Source: Bacteroidota bacterium (lineage in GTDB: Bacteria; Bacteroidota; Bacteroidia; Bacteroidales; ML635J-15). From it: a DNA stretch of 64,000 nt. A program made the position numbers and the translations under genes. Of the stretch, positions 55,189-64,000 are shown in pieces (the stretch's first letter is position 1; each line of letters opens with the position of its first letter). The notes below the pieces were generated by a model. It worked only from the letters and a program-made list of their open reading frames with translations, searched no databases and had not been told where the DNA came from. The stretch covers positions 1-64,000 of the forward strand of contig JAKQEK010000372.1 in the NCBI GenBank assembly GCA_029558535.1. The letters run 5' to 3'.

Positions 55189-56133
55189 CTTATAATCTGT
55201 ATCGTCAAATTTATCAATATAATCAAATAGAGTTCCTTCTTTTATCGAAAAGTTGGATTGGATAAAAGTCTTGATATTCAGTTTTTCAAGTAAAAACTTT
55301 GTAATTACTGCAGCAACCGGAATCATTTTCACCCTAATAATTTCCATTCCGGGCATTTGTGTCCTTTCAGATTCATTGTACGAGATTAGTTTATTGTATA
55401 TATGTAAGAAATTTTCTATATTTAAATTGTTGGCAGATTCAGAATCAGAAATATTACATACGGGAAATTCATGTTTTATTAAATTCGCAAATGTTTCGTA
55501 AGAACCTGAAGAACCAATAAGTGTTTCAACGTTGAGTTTCTTACAATCAATAAGCAATTCGTTCAATTCATTATTCAGAAGCAGAGAAATATTTTCAATA
55601 TTTTCTTTGCTTAAAGGATCTGAATATTTGTGTTTTACAATAAGTCTTGCTACTCCAATATTATAACTAGATTTTCGAATAATTCCCAAATCGTTACAGA
55701 TTACGAATTCAATGCTACCTCCACCTATATCAATTATTAGTACAGGATTTGAATATAACTTAACTGCGTTTTTTACACCTTTCCAAACAAGTTCTGCTTC
55801 TTTGTTTCCATCAATTACTTCTACATTTAATCCACTTTTAGATTTTATAGCATTAATAATATACTCTTTGTTTGAGGAAGATCTGATACCACTTGTAGCA
55901 GTTGCTACAATATGTTCAGTTTTGTGAGTTGAAATAGTTATTTTATAGGAATTTAGAACGTTAATTAAATTAGAAGTTGATTCCTCCGAAATAAGATCGC
56001 AGTGATAATCTTTATTAATTAATGTAATAGCTCTCTTTTCTTTATGTAAAAACTTCAATGGAGAATTTTTTGTATATTCTGCTATTAACAAATTACAAGT
56101 GTTGGTACCTATATCAATTGAGGCAATTCTCAT
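55186..56133 (-). CDS. Ppx/GppA phosphatase-family protein
   Basis: A 315-residue protein of the exopolyphosphatase / guanosine pentaphosphate phosphatase family. It shows the ASKHA nucleotide-binding motifs ASIDIGTNTCNLLIAEY and VLIIDIGGGSIEFVICN, and SSGSYETFANL. It has only the two-domain core and no C-terminal HD domain, so it is at the short end of the family. Its gene is convergent with a phosphate transporter and 1 base downstream of an ABC exporter permease. A role in phosphate or stringent-response metabolism is likely. Confidence 0.9.
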   Translation of the reverse strand: MRIASIDIGTNTCNLLIAEYTKNSPLKFLHKEKRAITLINKDYHCDLISEESTSNLINVLNSYKITISTHKTEHIVATATSGIRSSSNKEYIINAIKSKSGLNVEVIDGNKEAELVWKGVKNAVKLYSNPVLIIDIGGGSIEFVICNDLGIIRKSSYNIGVARLIVKHKYSDPLSKENIENISLLLNNELNELLIDCKKLNVETLIGSSGSYETFANLIKHEFPVCNISDSESANNLNIENFLHIYNKLISYNESERTQMPGMEIIRVKMIPVAAVITKFLLEKLNIKTFIQSNFSIKEGTLFDYIDKFDDTDYK

Positions 56134-56134
56134 A

Positions 56135-57520
56135 TTAGTTTTTATATTTGAACCACTTCCAAAGTTCTTTATAATTTACTTTTTTCCCGTACATTAGTAT
56201 TCCTACTCTGTATATTTTTGCAGCAAACCATGTCATGAAAATAAATGTTAATACTAAAAGAGACATCGAAATTACTAAATCTATAATGGGGACACCAAAT
56301 GGAACTCTAACCATCATAACAATTGGAGATGTAAATGGAATTATAGAAAACCAATACGAGAGTGATCCCGATGGGTTGTTAATGGCAGAGACCATAACTA
56401 TGATACCCAAAATAAGCGGAATAGTAATAGGCAGCATGAATTGTTGTGTGTCAGTTTCATTATCAACAGCAGAACCCACTATGGCAAACATTGCTGCATA
56501 TAGCAAATAACCTCCAATGAAGTAAAATAAGAATAATATTATGATCTGGAAATAATTAACAGCAAAAACAGCTTTAAATATTTCTTCAAATTTCATAGCT
56601 TCTTCGTCGGGAGTGGGCATGTTTTCATCAAGGTTTGAACCTAAAGTTACTGTTTGTGGGCTCATCTTACTTGTATCATAATCTTTAAGTAAAACAGATT
56701 GTGCTCCTGTTACAATAGCAATGGTAAGGACAACCCATAATACAAATTGAGTCAATCCAACCAAAGCAACTCCGATAATTTTTCCCATCATGAGTTGAAA
56801 TGGCTTTACTGAAGAAACGATTACTTCAATAATTCTACTGGTTTTTTCCTCAATAACACCTCTCATAACCTGTGATCCGTACATAAATACAAACATATAA
56901 ATCAAAAATCCACATATATAACCTATAATCATTGCAACTTCGGTTGACGATTCTTTTTCTCCCCCATCCTCATCAAGTGTCGAAGTGACGATGTCAATGT
57001 TTGTATTCACAACATTAAGAATTTCAGTTACTTCTTCTTCTGTAATTCCTAATTCACCGGCCTTAATGCTTAATTTGATGTCTTCAATTCGTTTTTCAAT
57101 TCCATTAGCAATATGCATTTTTAAACCTACATTTGGTTGTTGGTAAGAATATAACACAACAGAACCTTTTACTCCCTGCACAGCAGTATGCGGAATGTAT
57201 AATAAAGCATAATACTCGGAGTCTTTTAACTTCTGTTTGGCTAATGTAATATTATATGAAACGGTTGCAGGATCGTAATATTCAGCAGAGACATCATTAA
57301 ATTCTATGTATTTTGTGTTTTTTAATGATTCTTGAAACATTCCCGACTCGTCAATTATAGCGATCTTTTTAAATTCATCGTCTTCTAGTTGCATAAGAAT
57401 AACAGGAGCTATCATCATTGCCGCGAATAATAATGGACCAATAATCGTCATAATAATAAACGATTTCTTTTTAACTCTTGTACTGTATTCACGTTTTATT
57501 ATCAATCCTACTTTACTCAT
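56135..57520 (-). CDS. ABC-2 type exporter permease (NatB-like)
   Basis: A 461-residue membrane protein of the ABC-2 family. It has an N-terminal membrane segment (about 20-45), a long extracytoplasmic domain (about 46-190) and then five or six membrane segments. EEKTSRIIEVIVSSVKPFQLMMGKI is the conserved NatB-type motif. It partners the ATPase just upstream. By analogy with NatAB it may export Na+ or an antimicrobial or lipid; the substrate cannot be read here. Confidence 0.88.
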   Translation of the reverse strand: MSKVGLIIKREYSTRVKKKSFIIMTIIGPLLFAAMMIAPVILMQLEDDEFKKIAIIDESGMFQESLKNTKYIEFNDVSAEYYDPATVSYNITLAKQKLKDSEYYALLYIPHTAVQGVKGSVVLYSYQQPNVGLKMHIANGIEKRIEDIKLSIKAGELGITEEEVTEILNVVNTNIDIVTSTLDEDGGEKESSTEVAMIIGYICGFLIYMFVFMYGSQVMRGVIEEKTSRIIEVIVSSVKPFQLMMGKIIGVALVGLTQFVLWVVLTIAIVTGAQSVLLKDYDTSKMSPQTVTLGSNLDENMPTPDEEAMKFEEIFKAVFAVNYFQIIILFLFYFIGGYLLYAAMFAIVGSAVDNETDTQQFMLPITIPLILGIIVMVSAINNPSGSLSYWFSIIPFTSPIVMMVRVPFGVPIIDLVISMSLLVLTFIFMTWFAAKIYRVGILMYGKKVNYKELWKWFKYKN

Positions 57521-57530
57521 AATAATTATA

Positions 57531-58463
57531 TTATTCGGTTATTGAATTAGTTTCATTCACTAGTTTGATAAAAATATCATTCATGCTTGGTAAATGTTTT
57601 TGAAATAAAGAAATACTTCCAAATTGTGTCATTCGGTTTAGTAAATCATTACTTTTCATTTCCTTGTTTAGGACTTCGACTTTCATTTTAGCACCATGAG
57701 AATTCTCAATAACTTCGGCAATTTTGTAATCAGAAGTCAAAGTAGATTCGAGTTTGTTGAAATATCCGTCGAAATTTATTTCAAAAATATCGGAAGCATA
57801 AGTATTACGTATATAGTTTATATCTCCATCGAGTATTTTTTTCGATTTATTTATCAAAGCAATATGATCGCAAATTTCTTCGACAGAAGCCATGTTGTGG
57901 GTTGAAAATATAATTGTTGCTCCGTTTTTACGCAGTTCCAATATTTCTTCTTTTAAGATGTTTGTATTTATAGGATCAAAACCACTAAAGGGCTCATCAA
58001 AAATCAGTATTTCGGGCTTATGCAGAATTGTTATAATAAACTGAATTTTCTGTTGCATACCTTTTGAAAGTTCTTCAACTTTTTTATCCCACCATGTCTG
58101 GATTTCAAATTTTTCGAACCATTTCTTCAGACTCTTTAATGCATCAGATTTGGACATCCCTTTAAGTTGACAAAGGTATAAGGCCTGTTCGCCCACTTTC
58201 ATTTTTTTATAGAGGCCTCGTTCTTCAGGAAGATATCCGATTTTAGAAATGTGTTTTGAGCTAATCTTTTCGCCATTAATAAAAACATTGCCTTTGTCGG
58301 GGGCGGTTATTTGATTAATAATTCTGATTAATGTCGTTTTACCGGCACCATTTGGCCCCAATAAGCCAAAAATGCTTCCCTGTGGCACTTCAATTGAAAC
58401 ATCATCCAAGGCAAGATGATTGGCAAATTTTTTTTCTATATTTTCTGTTACTAGTGCGTTCAT
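57531..58463 (-). CDS. ABC transporter ATP-binding protein (NatA-like)
   Basis: A 310-residue ATPase with Walker A GLLGPNGAGKTTL (about 33-45), the signature ELSKGMQQKIQF, Walker B ILIFDEPFSGFDP and the switch STHNMASV. The C-terminal 80 residues are the usual extension of this subfamily. It lies 10 bases upstream of the permease gene, and the two form the exporter. Confidence 0.94.
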   Translation of the reverse strand: MNALVTENIEKKFANHLALDDVSIEVPQGSIFGLLGPNGAGKTTLIRIINQITAPDKGNVFINGEKISSKHISKIGYLPEERGLYKKMKVGEQALYLCQLKGMSKSDALKSLKKWFEKFEIQTWWDKKVEELSKGMQQKIQFIITILHKPEILIFDEPFSGFDPINTNILKEEILELRKNGATIIFSTHNMASVEEICDHIALINKSKKILDGDINYIRNTYASDIFEINFDGYFNKLESTLTSDYKIAEVIENSHGAKMKVEVLNKEMKSNDLLNRMTQFGSISLFQKHLPSMNDIFIKLVNETNSITE

Positions 58464-58532
58464 TATTTGTGTGATTTTTTTTGTTAAAAATATAATTTTA
58501 ATCAGAGCTGAAATGTTAAAAAATAATAAAAT

Positions 58533-59273
58533 TTATCTACCCTCTGCTTCAAGTACTTTTGTGAATTTTTTTAGAATTTTTAAAGTCCCAAATATTAAAA
58601 ATCCACACGAAAAAATAATAATCCATGATATATCAAGAAAGAATCTTGAATCAACAATATAATATGCCAAAATCCTGAAAGATGTCATTATAGCAATCAT
58701 ATTGAAAAAGCCATTGTATTCTCGTTTTAATACATTCCGTACTGAAAAAGTCAAAACAGATTTCTTGTAATTTGAAAAATTTGGAATAAATGCGGGAGTC
58801 TTTTCTGCCCAAATCATATATTGGTCTCCAAACTTTTTTCTCAAAAAGCCTTCTTCGGCAAACATTATTCTTTCATAATATATCCAATAAAATGCACAGA
58901 AAAATAATGTAAACCATAAATCCGATATCATTAAAACCGGAGCTAACCACATAAAGAAATTTCCTAAATATAGCGGATGTCTGACCATAGAATAGATGCC
59001 AGATGTATTTAAAGTTTCTGCTACTTGTCCTGCTGTTGTATTTCTTCCACTTGTCCCTTTTGGCGTAAATCCTACAGTAAAAATTCGTATTCCTAAACCA
59101 ATAAATCCAATAACCAAAAAAATCAAATCAAGCCACCATGGATTGATAAAACCACGTTCAATAATTCGATAGATAAACCAACTTAATCTGGGTATAAGTA
59201 TTAAAAGAGGTAAAAAACTGCGATATTTGAATAACCAATTCCCTTGTTTTTCAATACTTTCCTGTAATGCCAT
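58533..59273 (-). CDS. isoprenylcysteine carboxyl methyltransferase-like membrane protein
   Basis: A 246-residue membrane protein of the ICMT/phospholipid methyltransferase fold. Four or more hydrophobic segments are followed by GIYSMVRHPLYLGNFF, the conserved SAM-binding region, and FAEEGFLRKKFGDQY, another shared motif. In bacteria the substrate is often unknown. A well-placed promoter lies upstream on the minus strand. It is separated from the ABC-transporter genes by 69 bases. Confidence 0.85.
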   Translation of the reverse strand: MALQESIEKQGNWLFKYRSFLPLLILIPRLSWFIYRIIERGFINPWWLDLIFLVIGFIGLGIRIFTVGFTPKGTSGRNTTAGQVAETLNTSGIYSMVRHPLYLGNFFMWLAPVLMISDLWFTLFFCAFYWIYYERIMFAEEGFLRKKFGDQYMIWAEKTPAFIPNFSNYKKSVLTFSVRNVLKREYNGFFNMIAIMTSFRILAYYIVDSRFFLDISWIIIFSCGFLIFGTLKILKKFTKVLEAEGR

Positions 59274-59292
59274 AAAAATAACTTTTGGTTGA

Positions 59293-59321
59293 CAAATTTA
59301 TGCTTTTCATTTGATAATCAA
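59293..59321 (-). promoter_or_regulatory. promoter of the ICMT-like gene
   Basis: On the minus strand TTG (59319-59321), an 18-nt spacer and TAAATTTG (59293-59300) match the Bacteroidota pattern. The start codon of the ICMT-like gene lies 19 bases further down. Confidence 0.7.
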
Positions 59322-59376
59322 TAAAAAGAACACAAAAATTATTTTTAAAATATCGAAACAGAGGAATAAAAAACAC

Positions 59377-59384
59377 TAAATTTG
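59377..59384 (+). promoter_or_regulatory. candidate -7 box of the exchanger gene
   Basis: TAAATTTG lies 11 bases before the start at 59396, so the leader would be only a few nucleotides long. No TTG is found at the usual distance upstream. Confidence 0.4.
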
Positions 59385-59395
59385 CAAAAAATATT

Positions 59396-60337
59396 TTGAT
59401 GGACTATCTATTTTTAATTTCCGGAATTGTAATATTATTGTTGTCCGGTAATTGGTTGGTTAAATCCGGAGCTGAATTGGCCTCTCATTTTAAAATTCCT
59501 CCTTTTATTATTGGTGTGACCGTTATTTCTATGGGAACATCAGCACCAGAATTATTTGTGAGTTTGAATGCATCTTATAATGGGTATGCTGATGTTGCGA
59601 TTGGAAATATTGTTGGCAGTAATATTGCAAATATAGGCCTTGTTCTTGCTATTAGTGCTGTTATAATTGCAATCCCGATTCAAAAGGCGACTATTAAACT
59701 CGATTTTCCGGTTCTTATGCTTGCAACTGTATTGTTGTTTGTTTTTATGCTGGATTTAAAAATAACAAGGATCGAAGGCTCAATAATGATTGTAGTAATG
59801 ATTGCCTATGTTTATTGGATTATTAGAAAATTACGAAAGGATAAAATTAAAGGTATTGTTATTGAAGAAAATTTGAGTAAAAAGCGAAGCCCGGTTTTAT
59901 TAGGTATAATATTTATAACAAGTTGTGTTGGATTGGTAATTGGATCAAATTTGTTAGTTGAGGGAGCCGTAGGAATTGCTAAAGTTATCGGTATTAGTGA
60001 GAGAATAGTATCTATTACTGTTATTGCAATAGGAACAAGTTTGCCGGAATTAACTACATCAATTATTGCAGCGGTTAAAAAGAATCTGGATATTTCGGCG
60101 GGTAATGTAATAGGATCGAATATTTTTAACATCTTGGTTATTGGAGGAATGAGTTCAGTAATTAAACCATTAAATGTTAATCCGGCTATTTTACATTTGG
60201 ATATTTATTTTATGCTTGGGTTTTCAATTTTGCTGGGTTTGTTTTTTCTACCATTGAAGACTCACAGGATAAGTAAATTAGAAGGCTTGTTTTTTGTGAT
60301 GGCGTACATTGGTTATTACGTTGTACTATTCATTTAA
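59396..60337 (+). CDS. Na+/Ca2+ exchanger-family transporter (CaCA/YrbG-like)
   Basis: A 313-residue membrane protein with ten hydrophobic segments and the two alpha-repeats of the CaCA family. The first has SMGTSAPELFVSLNA and GNIVGSNIANI, the second AIGTSLPELTTSIIA and GNVIGSNIFNI. Each repeat has the essential acidic residue. It exchanges calcium for sodium or protons. It is followed by a strong terminator shared with the protease gene. Confidence 0.93.
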   Translation: MMDYLFLISGIVILLLSGNWLVKSGAELASHFKIPPFIIGVTVISMGTSAPELFVSLNASYNGYADVAIGNIVGSNIANIGLVLAISAVIIAIPIQKATIKLDFPVLMLATVLLFVFMLDLKITRIEGSIMIVVMIAYVYWIIRKLRKDKIKGIVIEENLSKKRSPVLLGIIFITSCVGLVIGSNLLVEGAVGIAKVIGISERIVSITVIAIGTSLPELTTSIIAAVKKNLDISAGNVIGSNIFNILVIGGMSSVIKPLNVNPAILHLDIYFMLGFSILLGLFFLPLKTHRISKLEGLFFVMAYIGYYVVLFI

Positions 60338-60350
60338 AATACCGGGTATA

Positions 60351-60383
60351 AAAAAAGTATCAGTTTTTTGCTGATACTTTTTT
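60351..60383. terminator. bidirectional terminator
   Basis: AAAAAAGTATCAG (60351-60363) and CTGATACTTTTTT (60371-60383) pair perfectly over 13 bp around a 7-nt loop. It lies between the exchanger and the convergent protease gene and has T runs in both directions. Confidence 0.92.
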
Positions 60384-60404
60384 ATTTGCTTTTATCTGAT
60401 AGTT

Positions 60405-62540
60405 TTACAGAACTACAAATTTTTGAGTTCTGATTTCATTTCCTGAATCAACATTAATAAAATAAATACCACTTTCAGGTTGAGATTTGAATAATTCTCC
60501 TATAGAAAATTCGTGAACGCCTTCAATAAGACTATATTCTTTTGTAGCAATAATTTCACCTAAAATATTTGTTATATAAATTTTTGTTTCAGAGTTCTGA
60601 GTCAAAGTGAAAATAAGTCTCGAATCTATATTGCCGGGATTTGGCATAACACTCATGTTTGACATTACCAAATTTGAAGAAACATCACTTGTAGAAGAAG
60701 TATAGTGTAAACTCCATCCGTTAGCAACAGTATTTGCATCGGCAAAGAACTGAACAACAGCAACTCCGCTTGGGACATTTATCGGACCTGTTGGCCCTGA
60801 AGAAGGAGTAAAGGTCGCAATAACATTAGCTGTTAGTTGTTGGTCTTTATAGATTTTTACAAATTCAGCATTTCCAGCAATATCAAATTCGTCAAATGTA
60901 ATGGTAATATATGATGCTCCTTCTGGTTGAATAATCCATGAACAAACAGTTGAATTAGAATATTGACATGTTCCACTACCATCATCAAAACTACCAGTAG
61001 GGTCTGTGTAGCTCATATTTGTTTTACAATTTTTAACAGAATAACTTAAATTCCAACCATCAGCTTGAGATGTTGCGTTTGTGTTGAAACGAACAGTTAA
61101 GGCTCCGTTTGTTCCTGAAGTAATATCACTACCGGGAGTATTATTAGCATCGTATGTTACTAATAGAACATTTGAAGTTTGATCACCATCATAAATTTGA
61201 ACAACATCACCGTCCCCAAGTTCAAAATCATTAAAACTAATATTTACGACAGCACCGCAAGTGGGATTAATTACATATACACAAGAAGAGTTTGGCTGAT
61301 AATCACCTGCTGAACTTCCGTCATCAAAAGCACCTTCGGTACCGGTAATTGTTTTTGTTCCTGTACAATATGCAGGGAAGCTCTCGCGAGGATAGATGTT
61401 TATAACCATATCTTGTCCCTGATTAAAATTGTTTTCCGGTCCACCGGGAGTGGCTGTAGAAGTAAGGTTGTCTAAAGTGTAATAACCGTTACCGGCACCA
61501 CCCCAGCCCCAATTCATATGGAAAGTTTCATCCTGATAACCGTCGCAATTCCAGGCATGGCCGGTTGTTGTTGACGAACCCGAATAAACCAAAGGTTTTC
61601 CTGCATCAATCTGAGCTTTAATTAGATTCTTCCAATTCGTCTCGGTATAACTTGACTTAGAAACATATTGGCATGCGGTTGAATATTTAAAATAAGTTTC
61701 CAATGCAGTAACAATTTTATCTGTTGTGCTAGCTGAACCGTCAGGACCCCAGTACATCGAAACACCAACTCCGGCATGAAAGTTTATTTTACCTAATTCA
61801 GTATTTACTTGTGTTGAAGCCGAATTTGGCATTGAGAACCAATCGTAAGTCTGTTGAGCAAAGTTTATTGTAATATTTCCGTAGCCACCGTTAAACCAAC
61901 TATTGTGTGTTTTAGAGCCTTCGCCACTAGGAGGCCAGTTATAATACTTCATAACTTGAAGCATAGCAGTAGCAACACAACCAACAGGAACGTGTCCGTT
62001 AATTCCATCAGGGTCTTCCGGACATTGTGCATTGTAAGGCCAGGTTTGGTTCCAATTGATATTTTTTAATAAATTCGGGGAGGTAACTTTTTGTTTATAA
62101 TCTGTCCCAGGAGCAAAACTAAGTAAGTTTTCCCATTCTTCAGCAACTTTATTGTTTATTGGCATTATGTTTTCTGAAGCATAAGCAATACAGTCATCAA
62201 AATATTTTAAAAATTCTGCTTGAGAAGGAGCCATATTATTGTAATTAAATCCACCTTCAAAGGAATATGCAAGTACTGGTTTTATTTGGTCATCAGATGA
62301 AACAATAATATATCCTTCATCTCCATTAACATTGAAAACATAAAAATTATAGATATCATCAACAGATGGATCAAATACACAACTGGTTTTAATATCTTCC
62401 CATTCTATACTTTTAATGCTGCCAATACTTTGATAATAATGATTTTTAGCAACTTTTTCAGCTTCTTTTTTAGGAACAAATCCTGCAAACAGACTGATAG
62501 ATATCAGAGAAACAATTAATAGTAAAAATAAATTTTTCAT
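60405..62540 (-). CDS. secreted C10-family cysteine protease with CUB-like domains and T9SS tail
   Basis: A 711-residue protein: a signal peptide (about 1-19), a pro-domain (about 20-150) and a C10 (streptopain/interpain-like) protease. Catalytic Cys188 lies in PVGCVATAML and His328 in TTGHAWNCDGY; FHMNWGWGG follows. Two CUB-like domains come next (about 388-500 and 505-620), each opening with a FDDGS motif. The last about 85 residues are a T9SS tail (VMPNPGN, ITNILGEII, SGIYFINV). It is an extracellular protease, possibly for nutrient scavenging or interaction with other cells. Confidence 0.9.
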   Translation of the reverse strand: MKNLFLLLIVSLISISLFAGFVPKKEAEKVAKNHYYQSIGSIKSIEWEDIKTSCVFDPSVDDIYNFYVFNVNGDEGYIIVSSDDQIKPVLAYSFEGGFNYNNMAPSQAEFLKYFDDCIAYASENIMPINNKVAEEWENLLSFAPGTDYKQKVTSPNLLKNINWNQTWPYNAQCPEDPDGINGHVPVGCVATAMLQVMKYYNWPPSGEGSKTHNSWFNGGYGNITINFAQQTYDWFSMPNSASTQVNTELGKINFHAGVGVSMYWGPDGSASTTDKIVTALETYFKYSTACQYVSKSSYTETNWKNLIKAQIDAGKPLVYSGSSTTTGHAWNCDGYQDETFHMNWGWGGAGNGYYTLDNLTSTATPGGPENNFNQGQDMVINIYPRESFPAYCTGTKTITGTEGAFDDGSSAGDYQPNSSCVYVINPTCGAVVNISFNDFELGDGDVVQIYDGDQTSNVLLVTYDANNTPGSDITSGTNGALTVRFNTNATSQADGWNLSYSVKNCKTNMSYTDPTGSFDDGSGTCQYSNSTVCSWIIQPEGASYITITFDEFDIAGNAEFVKIYKDQQLTANVIATFTPSSGPTGPINVPSGVAVVQFFADANTVANGWSLHYTSSTSDVSSNLVMSNMSVMPNPGNIDSRLIFTLTQNSETKIYITNILGEIIATKEYSLIEGVHEFSIGELFKSQPESGIYFINVDSGNEIRTQKFVVL

Positions 62541-62618
62541 AACAATTTGTAAATATTTAAAGGTTTATAAAGCAAAGTAAATAAAATAATTTAATAAATC
62601 AATGATAAGACTCAAAAT

Positions 62619-64000
62619 TTATACTTTTGGCTGCATTGTATCTAATAAATCTGAATTATAATGCAATCCGATTGATTCACGACGATCTTTAGCCATTTTA
62701 ATTATCAGATAACCCACATTGATAATATTTCGTAATTCACAAATACTGACAGTAATTTTAGAAGACTTAAATAAGTCTTCAGTTTCTCTGTAAATTATTT
62801 CTAATCTGTCTAATGCTCTTTGTAATCTTATGTCGCTTCTTACAATACCGACATAATTACTCATAATTTGTTGTACTTCTTTTCGGGAGTGAGATATTAA
62901 AACAAGTTCTTCGTTTTTAATAGTTCCCTCATCATTCCAGTCGGGGATTTTGTTAGTGATTTCGGAATTAGGAGTATTTACATTTGCTGCATTTTCTGCG
63001 GCTCTATGTGCAAATACTACTGCTTCGAGCAATGAGTTTGACGCCAGTCTGTTAGCTCCATGTAATCCGGTTGAAGCAACTTCTCCTGCAGCATATAAAT
63101 TAATAATACTCGATCTGCCGAATTCATCTGTTTTAATTCCTCCACACATATAATGCGCTGCCGGAGTTACCGGTATTAGATCTTTAGTAATATTTATACC
63201 TATATCCATACATTTTGCATAAATTGTAGGAAAGTGATCTAATATTTTTTCTTTGGCAATATGACGGGCATCAAGAAAAACGAAATCTTCTCCTGATAAT
63301 TTCATTTCGGTATCTATTGCACGTGCAACAATATCTCTGGGAGCCAGAGAACCCCGACTGTCATATTTTATACAGAAATCTTCCATTTTGTGATTTTTCA
63401 AAATGGCACCAGCTCCTCGTAAGGCTTCTGTTATTAAAAATGCTGGTTTTTCGTTTGGATTGTATAATGCAGTTGGGTGAAACTGAACAAATTCCATATT
63501 TTCAGCTATACCCTTTGCTCTATAAACCATAGCTATACCGTCACCTGTTATGCCTACGGGGTTTGTGGTGTTAAGATAAGCATTACCACAACCTCCTGTT
63601 GCAATCAATGTAGCTTTAGCGATAAATGTCATGACTTGTTTAGATTCCTGATCAAAAATGTAAGCTCCATAACAGGTTATGTCGGGCGTAGATTTTCTGA
63701 TTAATTTTCCTAAATGATGCTGAGTGATGATTTCAACTGCGAAATGGTTTTCATATATATCTATTTTAGAATTATTGCGTACAGCTTTTATGAGTGCACG
63801 CTGAATTTCTTCTCCTGTTTTATCTTTAAAATGTAAAACTCGGTTTTCAGAATGCCCACCTTCTTTATTTAAGTCATAATACCCATCGCTTCCTTTATCA
63901 AAATGTGTCCCGATGTTAATTAAGTCATGAATTCTAACAGGACCTTCTTTAACAACAATTTCAACAATTTCTTTATTATTTAGTCCTGCTCCTGCATTTA
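62619..64000 (-). CDS. nadB: L-aspartate oxidase, 5'-truncated by the window
   Basis: FAD enzyme that starts NAD synthesis by oxidising L-aspartate to iminoaspartate. The reading frame is open to the right edge, so the N-terminal FAD-binding part lies outside and about 459 residues are visible. The SDR-like GGHSENRV, ATGGCGNAYLNTTNP, MEFVQFHPTALY and AAHYMCGGIKTDEFGRSSI motifs are typical. The C-terminal helical domain is complete. An internal Met at 63632 is not the start. Confidence 0.94.
   Translation of the reverse strand, partial: NAGAGLNNKEIVEIVVKEGPVRIHDLINIGTHFDKGSDGYYDLNKEGGHSENRVLHFKDKTGEEIQRALIKAVRNNSKIDIYENHFAVEIITQHHLGKLIRKSTPDITCYGAYIFDQESKQVMTFIAKATLIATGGCGNAYLNTTNPVGITGDGIAMVYRAKGIAENMEFVQFHPTALYNPNEKPAFLITEALRGAGAILKNHKMEDFCIKYDSRGSLAPRDIVARAIDTEMKLSGEDFVFLDARHIAKEKILDHFPTIYAKCMDIGINITKDLIPVTPAAHYMCGGIKTDEFGRSSIINLYAAGEVASTGLHGANRLASNSLLEAVVFAHRAAENAANVNTPNSEITNKIPDWNDEGTIKNEELVLISHSRKEVQQIMSNYVGIVRSDIRLQRALDRLEIIYRETEDLFKSSKITVSICELRNIINVGYLIIKMAKDRRESIGLHYNSDLLDTMQPKV

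Overview
The window is AT-rich bacterial chromosomal DNA from a member of the Bacteroidota, probably of the Bacteroidia. Three things support this. Several promoters fit the Bacteroidota pattern TTG, 18-20 nt, TAnnTTTG. Three secreted proteins carry type IX secretion (T9SS) C-terminal sorting domains. Gene families typical of the phylum are present: the alternative GlmU, a split F-type ATP synthase, the bactofilin-AtpZ pair, a glycine-tRNA ligase of the single-chain type, and OMP_b-brl-type TonB-dependent receptors. Most of the window is core housekeeping sequence with tight operons and few intergenic gaps over 250 bases. There is no prophage, insertion sequence, CRISPR array or rRNA operon.

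Layout. 0-5.3 kb: the start of a probable 4-alpha-glucanotransferase, tRNA-Cys with its own promoter and terminator, then a leftward cluster (EamA transporter, glyQS, a small envelope protein, a large MORN-repeat protein). 5.5-11.6 kb: a small secreted protein with a T9SS-like tail, an orphan LuxE-like acyl-protein synthetase, rpiB with a flippase-like membrane protein, then kdsB, a GT4 glycosyltransferase and rnhB. 11.6-19 kb: two lipoproteins, RNase R, alanine dehydrogenase, a large secreted protein and rlmN. 19-26.5 kb: a second EamA transporter, a TonB-like protein, an AhpD-like protein, miaB, the translation operon rplM-rpsI-rpsB-tsf, and an orphan radical SAM/SPASM protein. 26.7-32.8 kb: bactofilin, atpZ, a small membrane protein, then atpBEFHAG. 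32.9-38.5 kb: a T9SS cargo protein, an AAA ATPase cassette bracketed by a duplicated 3' end of trpS, trpS itself and an rRNA-methyltransferase-like gene. 38.4-46.9 kb: a YhbP-like protein, a U32 peptidase-family protein, lon, the alternative glmU, rpmE type B and a TonB-dependent receptor. 47-53.2 kb: atpC and atpD (the rest of the ATP synthase, on the opposite strand), then a tight lipid/envelope operon (RND transporter, sugar-nucleotide epimerase, polyprenyl synthase). 53.4-64 kb: a Na/Pi cotransporter, a Ppx/GppA phosphatase with a NatAB-like ABC exporter, an ICMT-like methyltransferase, a Na/Ca exchanger, a secreted C10 cysteine protease and the 3' part of nadB.

How the genes work together. 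The window holds all eight ATP synthase subunits in two clusters about 14 kb apart. It also holds a compact set for envelope building (kdsB, GT4, alt-glmU, epimerase, polyprenyl synthase, RND exporter) and several T9SS cargo proteins. The most unusual structure is at 34.6-36.4 kb. A 64-base copy of the trpS 3' end (61 of 64 identical) lies on the far side of a single AAA-ATPase/nuclease-fold gene, which looks like the footprint of an insertion targeted to the end of trpS.
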